64,000 nt of DNA from positions 3,000,001 to 3,064,000 of the forward strand of contig NC_134680.1 in assembly GCF_024713945.1 (NCBI RefSeq), read 5' to 3'. This document shows, one piece after another, positions 1 to 10,873 of this stretch; within the stretch, counting starts at the first letter, position 1; the number at the start of each line of letters is the position of its first letter. The notes under the pieces were generated by a model that worked only from the letters and a program-made list of their open reading frames with translations, did not search any database and was not told where the DNA came from. Position numbers and translations under genes: made by a program. The stretch comes from Dermatophagoides farinae (lineage: Eukaryota; Arthropoda; Arachnida; Sarcoptiformes; Pyroglyphidae).

Positions 1-1285
1 CAATTAGTTTAAAAACTAATTCCCAGGTAATCAGTCAGGCAGATCATGATCAAGATCATCATGAAAAAAAATTGAAGCCCAAATTAAAATCTCCTGGTGA
101 TTTAGTCCAAGAATTGATTTTTTTTGTTGTTGTTTGTCATAATTTTCTATCATTCTCGATTCTCACGATTAAAGGTAATTTTAAACGGAAAAAAACAACA
201 AATTAAATGAGAATGAAACAAACAAACAAAAAAAATCAATTTATATGTCTGAATCATTTGTTATTCACACACACACACACATAATAATTGCAAGAAGGCC
301 GAAAAAAGGGTTAATTTGGCCAATTAAATCTGATTGGGGGAAAGAGAATGGAGTATGATTTTTGATAACCGAATAGAATGCCCGAAAAAAAATGAATGAA
401 TTATAATCGACCCACACATACACACATTATGTCTAGACAGACTTTAGGCTAATTACCGGAATCAGATATAATTGATATAACCATATATATAATAATAATG
501 ATAACTTGAAAAAAACACCCTGAGATTCAATAATAAGGGTGTGTAATTTTGTACTATTACTTAATATGAATTGCTGCGAAAGAGTTTTCATATATTGTAG
601 GAAATCCTTTTAATAATGATGATAGAAACCAGACTTTATGATTTGTGATCATTTCAATATCAATCACTTTAATCATTTCCAATAAATGTGTTCATCATCA
701 TCATCATCATCAACATCATCGTCATTATTATTATTAATTACATTTCAACAAACAAAGAAAGAAATAACAATAACAACAACAATAAAAAGTTCAATATACT
801 CTAGCGAAATAAATGGTTAACACAATATTCTTATCAATTACTTGTATCATTATTTGTAATATATGTAAGGTTATTATTACTAGACACACAAGGAAGACAG
901 CCTCTTTTCAGCAAATTTTTCACCTAACAAAAAAATTTTTAACCGATGTAAAACTGTATATTTTTGTCCTCTTGGTCGATATAATAATCCTAGTCATAAG
1001 GCAATAATGGACACACACACACACAGACAGTTTATTGTAATCATCATATCAACAATGTATTCATTTCGGAAATAATTTCAAGCATTTTTTTTGCCAAATT
1101 ATTAAACATTGATGGTCATGTTTTCACAATTGCCATCTTGCCCCCCATTTTATTTATCTATTCATTCATTCGTACAAAATATTGGTGAAAGTGATGATAA
1201 TGATGATCATAGCCATAATGTAATGGTAATTATTATCGTAGTAGTAATAGTAGTGGTCAACGATAATAATGATCTAATATCTAAT
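1..1285. other. AT-rich intergenic or intronic DNA with microsatellites
   Basis: No convincing gene. The stretch holds short (CA)n tracts (266-281, 1009-1024), an (ATC)n tract (692-720), A/T homopolymers and ATT/ATG runs. The open frames present are short, low in complexity and without splice or start context. It may be intron if the recursive-splice-like site near 3087 is real. Confidence 0.6.
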
Positions 1286-1620
1286 ATTTTTATATAGATA
1301 AATAGCTTCGCCGGGCCACGAGTTGCCGTTTAAAAATCTCGTAAAGCTCTTGGCTGCTAAAGCCACCAATCAGAAAACTTTATACACTGTTATGGCACAC
1401 TATGGTTACTTTTGCATCCATTAGATGGCACATTTATTCAAAAAACGTTTTTTAATCTCTGACAGGTGTGTGTTATCTAGTAGATAATATATAATTTTAT
1501 TATTTACAAACCTGCTCCTGTTTGATTGCAACATTGTGTGAAAATTTCAAAACAATCGGTCCAGTATTTTGGAGAGTAGCTCTAAATAACAAAAAAACGG
1601 TTTACATTTTTATATAGATA
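1286..1620. mobile_element. 335-bp element bounded by a 15-bp direct repeat, non-LTR/SINE-like
   Basis: The 15-mer atttttatatagata occurs at 1286-1300 and 1606-1620 and encloses about 305 bp of more complex, GC-richer sequence. The left interior begins agcttcgccgggccacgag. The right interior contains atttcaaaacaatcggtcc followed by agtattttggag. This combination (a GC-rich start, an 'AATCGGTCCAG..TTTTGGAG' block, then a TATATAGATA end running into GATA-like repeats) is a pattern I know from 3' ends of arthropod RTE-type non-LTR elements and from derived non-autonomous elements. No coding sequence is visible. The direct repeat could be a target-site duplication or part of the element ends. The class assignment is inference. 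Confidence 0.5.
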
Positions 1621-4600
1621 GAGAAGATAGATAGATTGAAATGCTAATTAACCCCTTAACAACAACAACAATAAACCATTAACACAACAATAATAACAAT
1701 CATCATCATTATCATTACAAACTAACAAATAACTATAGTTAATGGATTGGGCGTATGTGTTTACAAATAAAAACCGGCAAAATGTTTGGCTGTTGGTATG
1801 TTTCATTCAAAATCAGGCATACATTAATGATTTTCTGACACCACCAACCACCAATCACCACTATCATCAATGTTAGTATTACAATGCATACATAGTTGTT
1901 TTGAGAAAAGAAAAAAAAAGAGAAAATGACCACTTGAAATTTTTTTTTTCTAAGATTCAATAAAATTCAATATGGTTGGTCAAATAAATAAATAAATGCC
2001 TTAAGGCTATGATGGTTTCATTGTCATCATCATCATCATCATCAACCATGAACCACATACCAATGATTAATCGGTCCAAGTGCCGATCAATACTGATAAT
2101 GATACTATTTAAACTGTGTGTGTGTGTGTGTGTTTGTATGTGGACAGATAATAAAAATTGAACAAGAAAAAGAACAGCAACAGAAAAAAAAACGAAACGT
2201 AATTCCAAATTCTCCTTCAGGGTTAGAGATCTAGAATGAATTTTCAATTCTTCTTTTTCTTCAGAATTTTGACAGCCATCAACAACAATAGAGGAAAAAA
2301 AAGCAAATGAATTTTATTTACGCGGATTCGCAATCAGATCATTTGTTGTCATTGTTGTTAGTATTTGATTTTTTTTCGAATCGAAATATTTTCATGAAAA
2401 TCTTCATCTTATTTGTTTAACAAAATCTATAACTGAAAAACTTGATAGAGAAAAAAAAATCACCGATTCGTTAGACAGGAAGGAAACAGGAGAACAGAAT
2501 CAAACTAACAAACCAGACCAAACACTATGAATTTTTGATATTTGAAAATTGAATAAACCAAAATGTAATGGTTGTGGCGGTGGCAATTGAACCAAATCAA
2601 ACAAACCAAATGTTTGGCAAGTAAAAGTAGAAGCAAAAAAAAAAAAAAACACAAACACAAACACACTCCGGAACATCCTTGTACATAAACTATACATACA
2701 TACATTCGGATTATTTAGTTAAATGAAAAGAAAAAAAACAAACTTTTCTAAATGTGGTTTGATTTTGAACAACGAAAAAAAAAACAATGACAATTGGTAC
2801 TTTTTTTCATTTGTTTCTAGAATTCAGAAAAAAAATTCTCATCAAATTGCATAAAATTTATGTGATGAACGAATATCAAATAGATTTATTCATCTCGTTG
2901 TAAACATCATCGTCCTCATCATTTCCGGTAAAAAGTTTCTTATTTTTGATCCATATAAAAAAAATAACAGCAACACCAAAAAAAAAAAAAAAAAATGTCA
3001 CGTTCGATCCGGACATTCAAATAAATGGAAAAAATCGAAAAATTCATAAATTTGAAATTCCCGATCATCACACAAACATACACTTACCTAAAGAGAGAGA
3101 AATGGAAAAACTATCAAAAAAAAAATTTGCATCCAGATCACAAAAAAAAAAATAAAACTTGTGTGTTGGAAAAGAAAAGAGGGTAGGAAACAAATGAAAG
3201 GGGTGGCAAGAGGTTAAGGTTAGACTGTCATCATCATCATCATCATCAAGTATTTTTTGATTATTGTTGTTATAACTAAAAAAAACTGTTGCCGTAACCA
3301 AAAACACATACATATGAAAAAAAAATGGTCGGCCGATCATCTCAACACACACACAGACACACACAATATGTAAACCATTCTTCACAAACGACTTGACCAA
3401 TAAATCAAAATCGATCTATAAATTGTTGTTGTTGTTGTTGTTATTACTGCTTTTATGCTGAATCTATCTATTGATGATTACAAACGAACGATGATGATCG
3501 AATCATTTTTTTTGGTTTTCTTTGATCAAATCGACTTATGTTTAGATGAAAAATAAAAATGAATTGAATTGAATTGCCATAGATTCGATTCGTTTGATTC
3601 GATTGGATTGGTTTATAATACAACAACGACAACAAAAAACCACTTTTGGGTGAATGAAATCTTTTCCAATTTTTTTTCTCTCTCTCACTGGCTTAAAATA
3701 TTCATTTGAATATATAAAATTGTTGTAATTTTGAAAGAGAATAAGAAGAAGAGGAGAAAAAAAAATCAACCATCATCTTTTCATCGATTCAATTCAAATT
3801 GCAATGGCGGGTACATTACCGATTGTGTTCAGAAATTTGAATTTTGCCAATGATTATCATCGAATGAACGAATCATCATTCGATGATGATCATACCCCCC
3901 TATTGAAAAAAAATAATGGAAGGGGAAGGAATAAATTCGGTTTTGTATGGCAATGAATGGACATTCGTCAAGTGTATGCAGAAAAAAAGAGTTACATTGT
4001 TATTCAATTTTATTATTCAGTATAGACAGACCAGACAGGTGAAAAACTAAATATTTGTTTTCTTTTTTCTTTCTCACTGACAAGTGTAACCGGTCTTTCG
4101 CAAAATTTCACCAGACAAAAAATGACCATATTGAAATATTCAGAATGAATGAATGACCTCCCCACACAATCGGTCAAAGCGACAACAACAACCAAAGAGA
4201 AAAAAGGTCATCATTAAATTCTTCACAAAATAGAATTTATGGTGATCATTGTTAATCAAGTGTGTATCAGCAAGTAAGCCAAAGTTGGAAAAACTTATAT
4301 TCGGATGAACAAAAAAAAAAAGCTCAATGACCGTTGATGTTTGCTTCACTGGTTGATTGGTTGGTCAGTTTTAAATTCATTGGTCCATCAATCATGGTTC
4401 GACAATGTCCAGACTTAATGTCTATATGGAAAATCGACCAGAAGACAGTGAAAAAGAAAATTCCCTATTGAATGGATATTTCTCGATTACTTTTTTTTGA
4501 CAAAAAATAAAAAAATGTGCTATTTTATATTTGACCGAAATATCCATCGAAAAATGAATTGATCATTGACTTTTTCAAGTCATATGAAGTAAGAATAAAA

Positions 4601-5423
4601 TTCCAGAAGCACGATGATGGAAGTTGGTGAAGATAATAACAATAACAATTTATATTATAAACCAAAGAAAAGAAAGACAATGTTTTTATTAAACATCATT
4701 AACCTGTATGAATGAATGAAGGAATGATGAAAGGGTGAATTCTAGTCTCAATCTTGAATACAATGTTTCTAATTTGTTTTGATTTGCTATCATACTAATA
4801 GAAAGAGAATAAAATTAATAATAATAATAATAATTTTAACACACCATTATTACAGTATTTTCGAAAGTTTTTGATGATACCATCGTCATTATTATATTAT
4901 AATATAATATTGTGTATTCACGAAACGCACAATTGATGAATCAAACCAAAATAATTTCAACCATTTCCTAAATAATCATCCAATTTTTATTGATGTACAA
5001 AATCACCAATGTTCGGGATTCTATTTGTTCACACACAAGCACTAATTCATACTTTAATCACCATATTTTTTTATCAATCAAATCTAATCAAAATCAAATT
5101 ATGCGTAACGCTCTCGTGCTGGTCAAACAAAACAAAACAAAAAAAAACAGACAAAAATTGTCTTCATGTTTGCAAATAGCAGTAGCAATGGATTTGGCTA
5201 TTTTTTCATTTTATTTTTATATTATAATTTATTTGTGATTTTTTTTTCATTTTTTCAGTCATCATCATCATCACCATAATCCATTCAATTTGAGTGAAAG
5301 AAAAAGATGAGAAAATTCTATTGACTTCCCCTCCACCGCACACACTCCCGGGTTTAACAATTTTAAAGCCAATCATTATATAATCATACACCCGGTTGTG
5401 ATTGTTGCATGATTATTTTTTTA
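1621..5423. other. Microsatellite-rich gene-free stretch
   Basis: It carries (GT)n at 2116-2132, (ATC)n at 2026-2042 and 3229-3249, (TTG)n at 3424-3441, poly-A/T runs, and short GATA, GAAT and CA repeats. All open frames are short and low in complexity. The one signal I consider notable is the splice-like junction on the minus strand at 3087/3088, listed separately. Confidence 0.6.
3068..3112 (-). promoter_or_regulatory. Candidate recursive splice (ratchet) site, minus strand
   Basis: Read on the minus strand, a pyrimidine tract (TTTCTCTCTCTTT) is followed at once by TAG and then GTAAGTG, with the junction between positions 3088 and 3087. A strong acceptor abutting a strong donor with no exon between them is the sequence signature of zero-length recursive splice sites in long insect introns. 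It would need a minus-strand host gene whose intron spans this point. The exon-like pieces at 24.5, 40.1 and 48.0 kb are on the same strand. A chance juxtaposition in CT-rich DNA cannot be excluded. Confidence 0.3.
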
Positions 5424-5765
5424 CAGTGGATACTCAACTTGAGCGTGGGGCCCATTAGAAGTCAGCCACAGACCACGAAGCACTGTGGAAAAAAGTTTGT
5501 CATACTTGTCTGTAGCCTTACGAACACTCGACTTACGAAAATTTGGACAAAATTTTAGCAAAAAAAAAAATTTCAATTTAAAATTCTGAAATTTTCCAAC
5601 GAAAAAAGAATGTAGAATCAACCAATGATGATTTTTTAGTTGTCGAATAAACTGATGAATTATCATAAATGATGAAATTTTTGAATTTCAACCAGACATT
5701 AAACGCACATATGCAAAAGTCTATCATTTATTCAAATTAATTTCCTAATTTTGAATGGAAGCGTT

Positions 5766-6152
5766 TTTAATATATTAGATGGTAAGAATAGTACTGTCGT
5801 TTTTTTGTATAACATTTTGGAATGACTCTCACAAAAAATCGGTAAAGGTTTCGACATCGTGTGTGACCTCGATTTATTCTTCGATGACCATACTTTAATT
5901 TAAAAATAAATTTTTTCCAACTTTGACCACAGGAAGTGGTGGCCGGCCTCTGTTTTTGGACCCATTAAAAATCGAAATTTTAGCCATTTTGATTTTTGCT
6001 CGTGGTGACCCCGACCAAAGAGTTAAAATTCATCTGACCACTCAATGCAAATTCCACATGTCCTGGGAGTTGAAAAAAATTATGGGCGTAATTTTTCCTC
6101 AACTCATCCTTTCTCAAGAGCGGATCAAAATCCGGTCGGCAGCTATCAACAT
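5766..6152 (+). repeat. Left arm of long inverted repeat
   Basis: This segment is about 97% identical (by eye) to the reverse complement of 6394-6777. It begins near agatggtaagaatagtactg and ends near tccggtcggcagctatcaa. It contains an open frame of about 80 codons (5923-6168) that I do not recognise and that is preserved in the other arm. Transcription through both arms would make a stem of about 385 bp. Confidence 0.85.
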
Positions 6153-6393
6153 TCAACTAGACTGCTAGCAATTTCAATGGGCAATGCCATTGGCAGAGTG
6201 GCTGACGGCACATGAATTGCATGATCGGTTATGCGATTTTTAAAATTGGAAAAAATTTGGAATTTTTGGTCAACCAAATTTTTTTGTTGACTTTTTGGTT
6301 AGCGGAAAACGTGTCGTGCGATAATTGATCAAAATTTTTTAAAAATTTCATTTTGACGCATATTTTTCCTATGGCTGAATAACACAGTGGGTG

Positions 6394-6777
6394 ATAGCGA
6401 CCGACCGGAATTTGATCCGCTCTTGAGAAAGGATGAGTTGAGGAAAAATTACGCCCATAATTTTTTTCAACTCCCAGGACATGTAGAATTTGCATTGAGT
6501 AGTCAGATGAATTTTAACTCTTTGGTCGGGGTCACCACGAGCAAAAATCAAAATGGCTAAAATTTCGATTTTTAATGGGTCGAAAAACAGAGGCCGGCCA
6601 CCACTTCCGGTGGTCAAAGTTGAAAAAAATTTATTTTTAAATTAAAGTATGGTCATCGAAGAATAAATCGAGGTCACACACGATGTCGAAACCTTTACCG
6701 ATTTTTTGTGAGAGTCATTCCAAAATGTTATACAAAAAAACGACAGTACTATTCTTACCATCTAATACATCATTAAA
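6394..6777 (-). repeat. Right arm of long inverted repeat
   Basis: This is the reverse-complement partner of 5766-6152, differing at only a handful of positions (for example ccaca/ccacc and tttttgg/ttttcg). Its minus strand carries the same unrecognised open frame of about 80 codons (6369-6617). Arms this similar imply a recent origin by inverted duplication, or continuing gene conversion. Confidence 0.85.
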
Positions 6778-7117
6778 ATGTTAGAAATTCGACTTACGAA
6801 CATTCTTCTGAAACGTATTTATTCGTAAGTAGAGTTCACACTGTATATAGAAAGATTTTAGGGCGGATTAATCAATCAATCAAAAGAAAAAAAGAAAGAA
6901 AGAAAGAGAATCACCTAAATTCATTCAAAATATAAACATAGAGACAAAAATTGGATTTCCTTTTATTACACATCAAATAGTTCAAAGTTTAAGTGCATTT
7001 TTAACTGGACGAACCGACCAAACAAATTAATAGCAATCATTTTTTTTTTTTTTTTTTGATCATTCCACCATATATATACGATTCACTAATATAGTCTCAA
7101 CCCGGTAATCACAAAAC

Positions 7118-7201
7118 TGTTGTAAATAATTAATTATTGTATTATTCTTATAAATATTTATGTAAAAATCTACAATAAATTAATTGCAATAATTTTTCTC
7201 A
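7118..7201 (+). repeat. 5' LTR of copia element
   Basis: It starts TGTTGTAAATAATTAATTAT and ends ..TCTCA, giving the usual TG..CA ends. It is about 84 bp, short for an LTR. It matches the start of the 3' LTR exactly for the first 29 bases and shares the block gtaaaaatctacaataaatt, but lacks two stretches present in the 3' LTR. Confidence 0.75.
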
Positions 7202-7215
7202 GATTATGAGACTGA
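7202..7215 (+). other. Primer-binding site complementary to elongator tRNA-Met anticodon arm
   Basis: The 17 bases TCAGATTATGAGACTGA (7199-7215), overlapping the LTR end, are the exact reverse complement of the anticodon stem-loop of eukaryotic elongator tRNA-Met (TCAGTCTCATAATCTGA as I remember the conserved arm). Copia elements are known to prime from an internal tRNA fragment rather than the 3' CCA end, and Drosophila copia uses initiator tRNA-Met. The position directly after the LTR supports a primer site. Use of the elongator tRNA in this species is inferred. Confidence 0.65.
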
Positions 7216-7271
7216 ACTTTTTTTGAATTTCTTGTTTTGTGATTAAATTTGAATTTATTTTTCGAATTAAA

Positions 7272-10070
7272 ATGGATTCGTTTAATAATAACCAAAAATT
7301 ATCGGTTTGGTCAAAGCGAATTCTTGAATTGGAATCTTTATTTGAAGAAGATATCTTGGTAGTTGATTTTAACAAAGTTATGAAGTTAAAAAGAGCACTA
7401 AATTTAATAATGTCAACATGTTCAGAAGATGTGGTCGAATATATATTGGATTGTGAAACACCTTATCGTGCTTTGAAGGTTTTAGAAGAAAGATATAATA
7501 AAGTTGGTTTTTTATCAATTTTATTATTGGCAAAGAAACTAATGAATACAAAAGGAAAAATTGGAGAATTAAACAAGTATATTGATGAAATGAAGAAAAT
7601 GTTTGAAGAATTATCTTGGTCGGGTCATGAGCATAATCGTGTTTTGCTTTTACTGTTGAATTTACCTGAGGAATTACAATCTTTATGGCAACATTTTGAT
7701 ACAACTGATGAAACAAAGTTAAAATGGAATGTTGTACAACTTAGAATTTTAGAAGAAGAAAAACGTTTATTGAATAATGAGAAAGAAAGAAATGAAAAAG
7801 TTTTAATTGCCAAACGTTCTAAATCAATTATATGTCATTATTGTAAATTACAAGGACATATTGAACGTTATTGTTATAAAAAGAAAAATGATCTTGAAAA
7901 AAAAATTTTAGAAGTGAATTCTGTTGTTGATGAAAGTTCTATTAAAGATAATTCAAATTATTTCTCTTTGTTTATTTGTAACAAGAATGAAAAGCATCTT
8001 TTTATTCTTGATTCTGGAGCAAGTTGTCATTATATATCTTCAAAAGATTTCTTTAACAACTTGAAAACATCATACGGACAAGTTGAATGTGCTAATGGTA
8101 GCACAGAATCGATTATTGGTGAAGGAGATGTAAAATTATCTTGTGAATATGGAAAGAATATAAATGAAATTATTTTAAAAAATGCAAAGTTTGTACCGAA
8201 TTTGAAATTTAATCTTATTTCAATGAAAAAACTTGGCGAATGTGGATATATATTATCATGTAAAAACGAATCAATTAATATTTATAAAAATAATTGTATT
8301 GTTGCAATTGCAACTTGGAAAGATGGTTTATATCAATTGTGTCATTTGAAAAACATGTGTTGTTCAATAATCAATAAGAAATCTGATGATAGTTATAAAT
8401 GGCATCTGAAATTTGGACATCCTGGAATAAATAAGTCATCACAAATTACTAGAAATTATAAAAATGTTTTCTTGAAAGCCGAGAAAAAATGTGAAGATTG
8501 TTTAATGAATAAGCAAAAACAACTTCCTTATCCTTTGTCTGATAATGGAAATCGTAAACCTTTGGAATTAATTCATACTGATATTTGTATTTGTCCTATT
8601 GGTTTGAATGGAATGACTTGTTATGTTGTATTTATTGATGATTTTTCAAGTCATGTTACCACATATGTATTAAAGAAAAAGTCTGATATCTTTGATGTTT
8701 TCAAAAAATATAAAGCATTAATGGAAAAACAAACCGATTTAAAGATTAAAGCAATTCGTTCTGATAATGGTGGTGAATATATATCTGCCATTTTTGAAAA
8801 TTTTCTCATCGAAGAAGGAATAAAACATGAAAAAACTGTACCATATTGTCATCAGCAAAATGGAAAAGCAGAACGAATGATTCAAAGTTTATCAACAATG
8901 ACGAGAGTGTTGTTATCTCAGTCAAATGCACCAGTTGAGATGTGGCCAGAAGCTTTACTGAATGCAACATTTACCTACAATTTAATTCCAAACACAAGTC
9001 TTGGTAAGTCACCATATGAATTACTATTTACTACTAATTGTAATGTTGGTGATTTACATATTTTTGGTTCCGTTGCATATCATCATATACCGAGTGATTT
9101 AAGATCAAAATTTTCGCCGACAAGCAAAAAATTTGTATTTATGGGATATTCAGATTATCATAAAGCTTATCGTTTATATGATCCATATGAATCAAAAATA
9201 ATTTTTTCAAGAAATGTTCACGTTTTGGACGAAGAATTCTATTGGAAGTGTGAAGGAAAAGACTCAGAGACAAATCAGTTAATTAGTGATTATAATTTGA
9301 ATAATGAAAATCAAATGTATAATATTGAAAGTGAAGAATTGGATATTTCTGAAGAAAATGAAGAAGATAATCATGTTACAGGATTACGTCGTTCTAACAG
9401 ATCAAATTTTGGTATTCCGCCTGAAAGATTTCAAGCTGGTTTATTATTAAAAGATCAAGTGATAATACCAAAAACATATGATGAAGCTATGAAGTCAAAA
9501 GAATCGTCTCTTTGGAATCTTGCAATAAATGAAGAATTCAATTCAATTTTAAAACATGGTGTTTTTGAAGAAGTAGAAAGATCAAAAGAAAATGTTAAGA
9601 ATATAGTTGGTAGTCGCTATATCTTTACAATTAAATCAGATGAAAAAGGCAATATAGATCGTTTTAAAGCTCGTTTAATTTGTCAAGGTTTCAGTCAAGT
9701 TAAAGACATTGATTATCATGATATTTATTCTCCTGTTACAAATTTTACTACAATACGAATAGTTTTAACATATGCAGCTATTAATAATTTGGCTGTAACG
9801 CATTTAGATGTTAAAACAGCTTTTTTAAATGGAGATTTAAAAGAAGATATATATGTTGAACCACCTAAAAGACATAAGAAAGAAAATATAATTTGGAAAT
9901 TGAAAAAAAGTTTATATGGTTTGAAACAATCTCCAAGATGTTGGTTTGAAAAATTAAACAGTATTCTTCAAGATGTTGGTTTTATCAGAAGTTTGAATGA
10001 TAAATGTTTGTTTATACATTCAAGTAAGAAAGTTATCATCGTAGTGTATGTAGATGATATCTTATTATAA
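7272..10070 (+). CDS. Copia gag-pol polyprotein (Gag, protease, integrase, N-terminal RT), truncated
   Basis: This 932-residue frame starts at the first ATG (7272, in aaaATGG context); the in-frame codons before it include no ATG. In order it shows a UBN2-type Gag region, a CCHC zinc knuckle (CHYCKLQGHIERYC, residues 188-201), an aspartic protease motif DSGAS (247-251), a GAG-pre-integrase zinc-binding segment (WHLKFGHPG..CEDC), an integrase DD35E triad (D437, D498, E534), and reverse transcriptase with the first catalytic Asp near residue 846 (LDVKTAFLNGD) and YVDD at its very end. A TAA stop follows YVDDILL immediately. In an intact element the frame would continue through the rest of RT and RNase H, so the product lacks the RT thumb and RNase H. 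The upstream frame is otherwise unbroken. Confidence 0.92.
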   Translation: MDSFNNNQKLSVWSKRILELESLFEEDILVVDFNKVMKLKRALNLIMSTCSEDVVEYILDCETPYRALKVLEERYNKVGFLSILLLAKKLMNTKGKIGELNKYIDEMKKMFEELSWSGHEHNRVLLLLLNLPEELQSLWQHFDTTDETKLKWNVVQLRILEEEKRLLNNEKERNEKVLIAKRSKSIICHYCKLQGHIERYCYKKKNDLEKKILEVNSVVDESSIKDNSNYFSLFICNKNEKHLFILDSGASCHYISSKDFFNNLKTSYGQVECANGSTESIIGEGDVKLSCEYGKNINEIILKNAKFVPNLKFNLISMKKLGECGYILSCKNESINIYKNNCIVAIATWKDGLYQLCHLKNMCCSIINKKSDDSYKWHLKFGHPGINKSSQITRNYKNVFLKAEKKCEDCLMNKQKQLPYPLSDNGNRKPLELIHTDICICPIGLNGMTCYVVFIDDFSSHVTTYVLKKKSDIFDVFKKYKALMEKQTDLKIKAIRSDNGGEYISAIFENFLIEEGIKHEKTVPYCHQQNGKAERMIQSLSTMTRVLLSQSNAPVEMWPEALLNATFTYNLIPNTSLGKSPYELLFTTNCNVGDLHIFGSVAYHHIPSDLRSKFSPTSKKFVFMGYSDYHKAYRLYDPYESKIIFSRNVHVLDEEFYWKCEGKDSETNQLISDYNLNNENQMYNIESEELDISEENEEDNHVTGLRRSNRSNFGIPPERFQAGLLLKDQVIIPKTYDEAMKSKESSLWNLAINEEFNSILKHGVFEEVERSKENVKNIVGSRYIFTIKSDEKGNIDRFKARLICQGFSQVKDIDYHDIYSPVTNFTTIRIVLTYAAINNLAVTHLDVKTAFLNGDLKEDIYVEPPKRHKKENIIWKLKKSLYGLKQSPRCWFEKLNSILQDVGFIRSLNDKCLFIHSSKKVIIVVYVDDILL

Positions 10071-10873
10071 GATTGTGAAATCGAAAATATAGTAAATTTG
10101 TTGTCAAAACATACATTTTAAGAATTTTTGTGGTTTGGAAATACGAAAAGAAAAAAATATTTTTCAAATAAGTCAAAAAGGATATATAGAAGAGTTGATC
10201 AAAACATATGATTTGAAGGATTCAAGAGATGTAAAGATTCCTTTGGGTGATTTCAATGTTAATGTCAAGAGTGAAATATGATATAGAATCAACTCAAAAA
10301 ATTATTGGTTGTCTTCAATATATTGCTAATAGATCAAGACCAGACATAGCAGCTAGTGTAAATATTTTGTCTTTGCATGAACCAACAAAACATATTTGGA
10401 ATTGTTCATTATTCGTTATTTAAAGGGATCATTGAATGTTTCTTTAAATCTTGGTCATTTTAATGATGAACATCTTACTGTATTTACTGATTCTGATTTT
10501 GGAACAACACCTGGAAGAAAATCAATTAGTGGTGTTTTAATAAAATACTATGGTTCAACAATTGGCTGGATGAGTAAAAAACAAAAACAGTATCTATTTC
10601 AACAGCTGAATATTATGCCATATCATTAGGTGTAGCTGAATGTTTAATAAGCAGATTAATCAATGATATAGAGATTATTAAAACTGATAATCAATCCGCA
10701 TTAAAAATTTTTAAAGATGGACCACAAAGACATTCTAAACATATAGATATTAGAAGAGAATATGTTCTAGATAATTTAAATCATTGAAATATTCCTGGTG
10801 AAAAACACATGATTTTCTTACAAAACCATTTAAACAAAAAACAAAAGAAAAACGTTTTCAATTTTGGGGGGGC
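10071..10873 (+). pseudogene. Decayed C-terminal RT and RNase H of copia pol
   Basis: Recognisable copia RT and RNase H signatures continue after the stop but are spread over different frames with extra stops. RT connection motifs appear around 10140-10390 (for example GCLQYIANRSRPDIA). RNase H motifs follow: FTDSDFG (about 10486), SKKQK (about 10573), then in another frame STAEYYAIS (about 10600), KTDNQSAL (about 10680) and RHSKHIDIR (about 10730). A further shift precedes the terminal DFLTKPF motif. The segment ends in a G-rich run (10866-10872) next to the 3' LTR, which fits a polypurine tract. At least three disruptions are visible, so it is a pseudogene. Confidence 0.88.

Larger units (their letters stand above)
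5424..6843. mobile_element. TA-flanked pogo/Tc1-like non-autonomous foldback element
   Basis: The element starts CAGTGGATACTCAACTT at 5424. The reverse complement of its right end starts CAGTGTGAACTCTACTT, so the terminal inverted repeats agree at 14 of 22 positions. Both ends are flanked by TA (5422-5423 and 6844-6845), the duplication expected of Tc1/mariner/pogo transposition. Blocks such as ctcgacttacgaa near both ends resemble pogo/Tigger-type termini. The interior is dominated by two near-identical inverted arms (about 5766-6152 and 6394-6777) around a 240-bp spacer. No transposase is recognisable, so it would have been moved in trans. The family name is inference; the terminal repeats and TA duplication are seen directly. 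Confidence 0.65.

Noticed and set aside
7239-7271. Extension of the copia frame upstream of 7272
   Set aside because: It starts at GTG with no ATG; the first ATG is at 7272.
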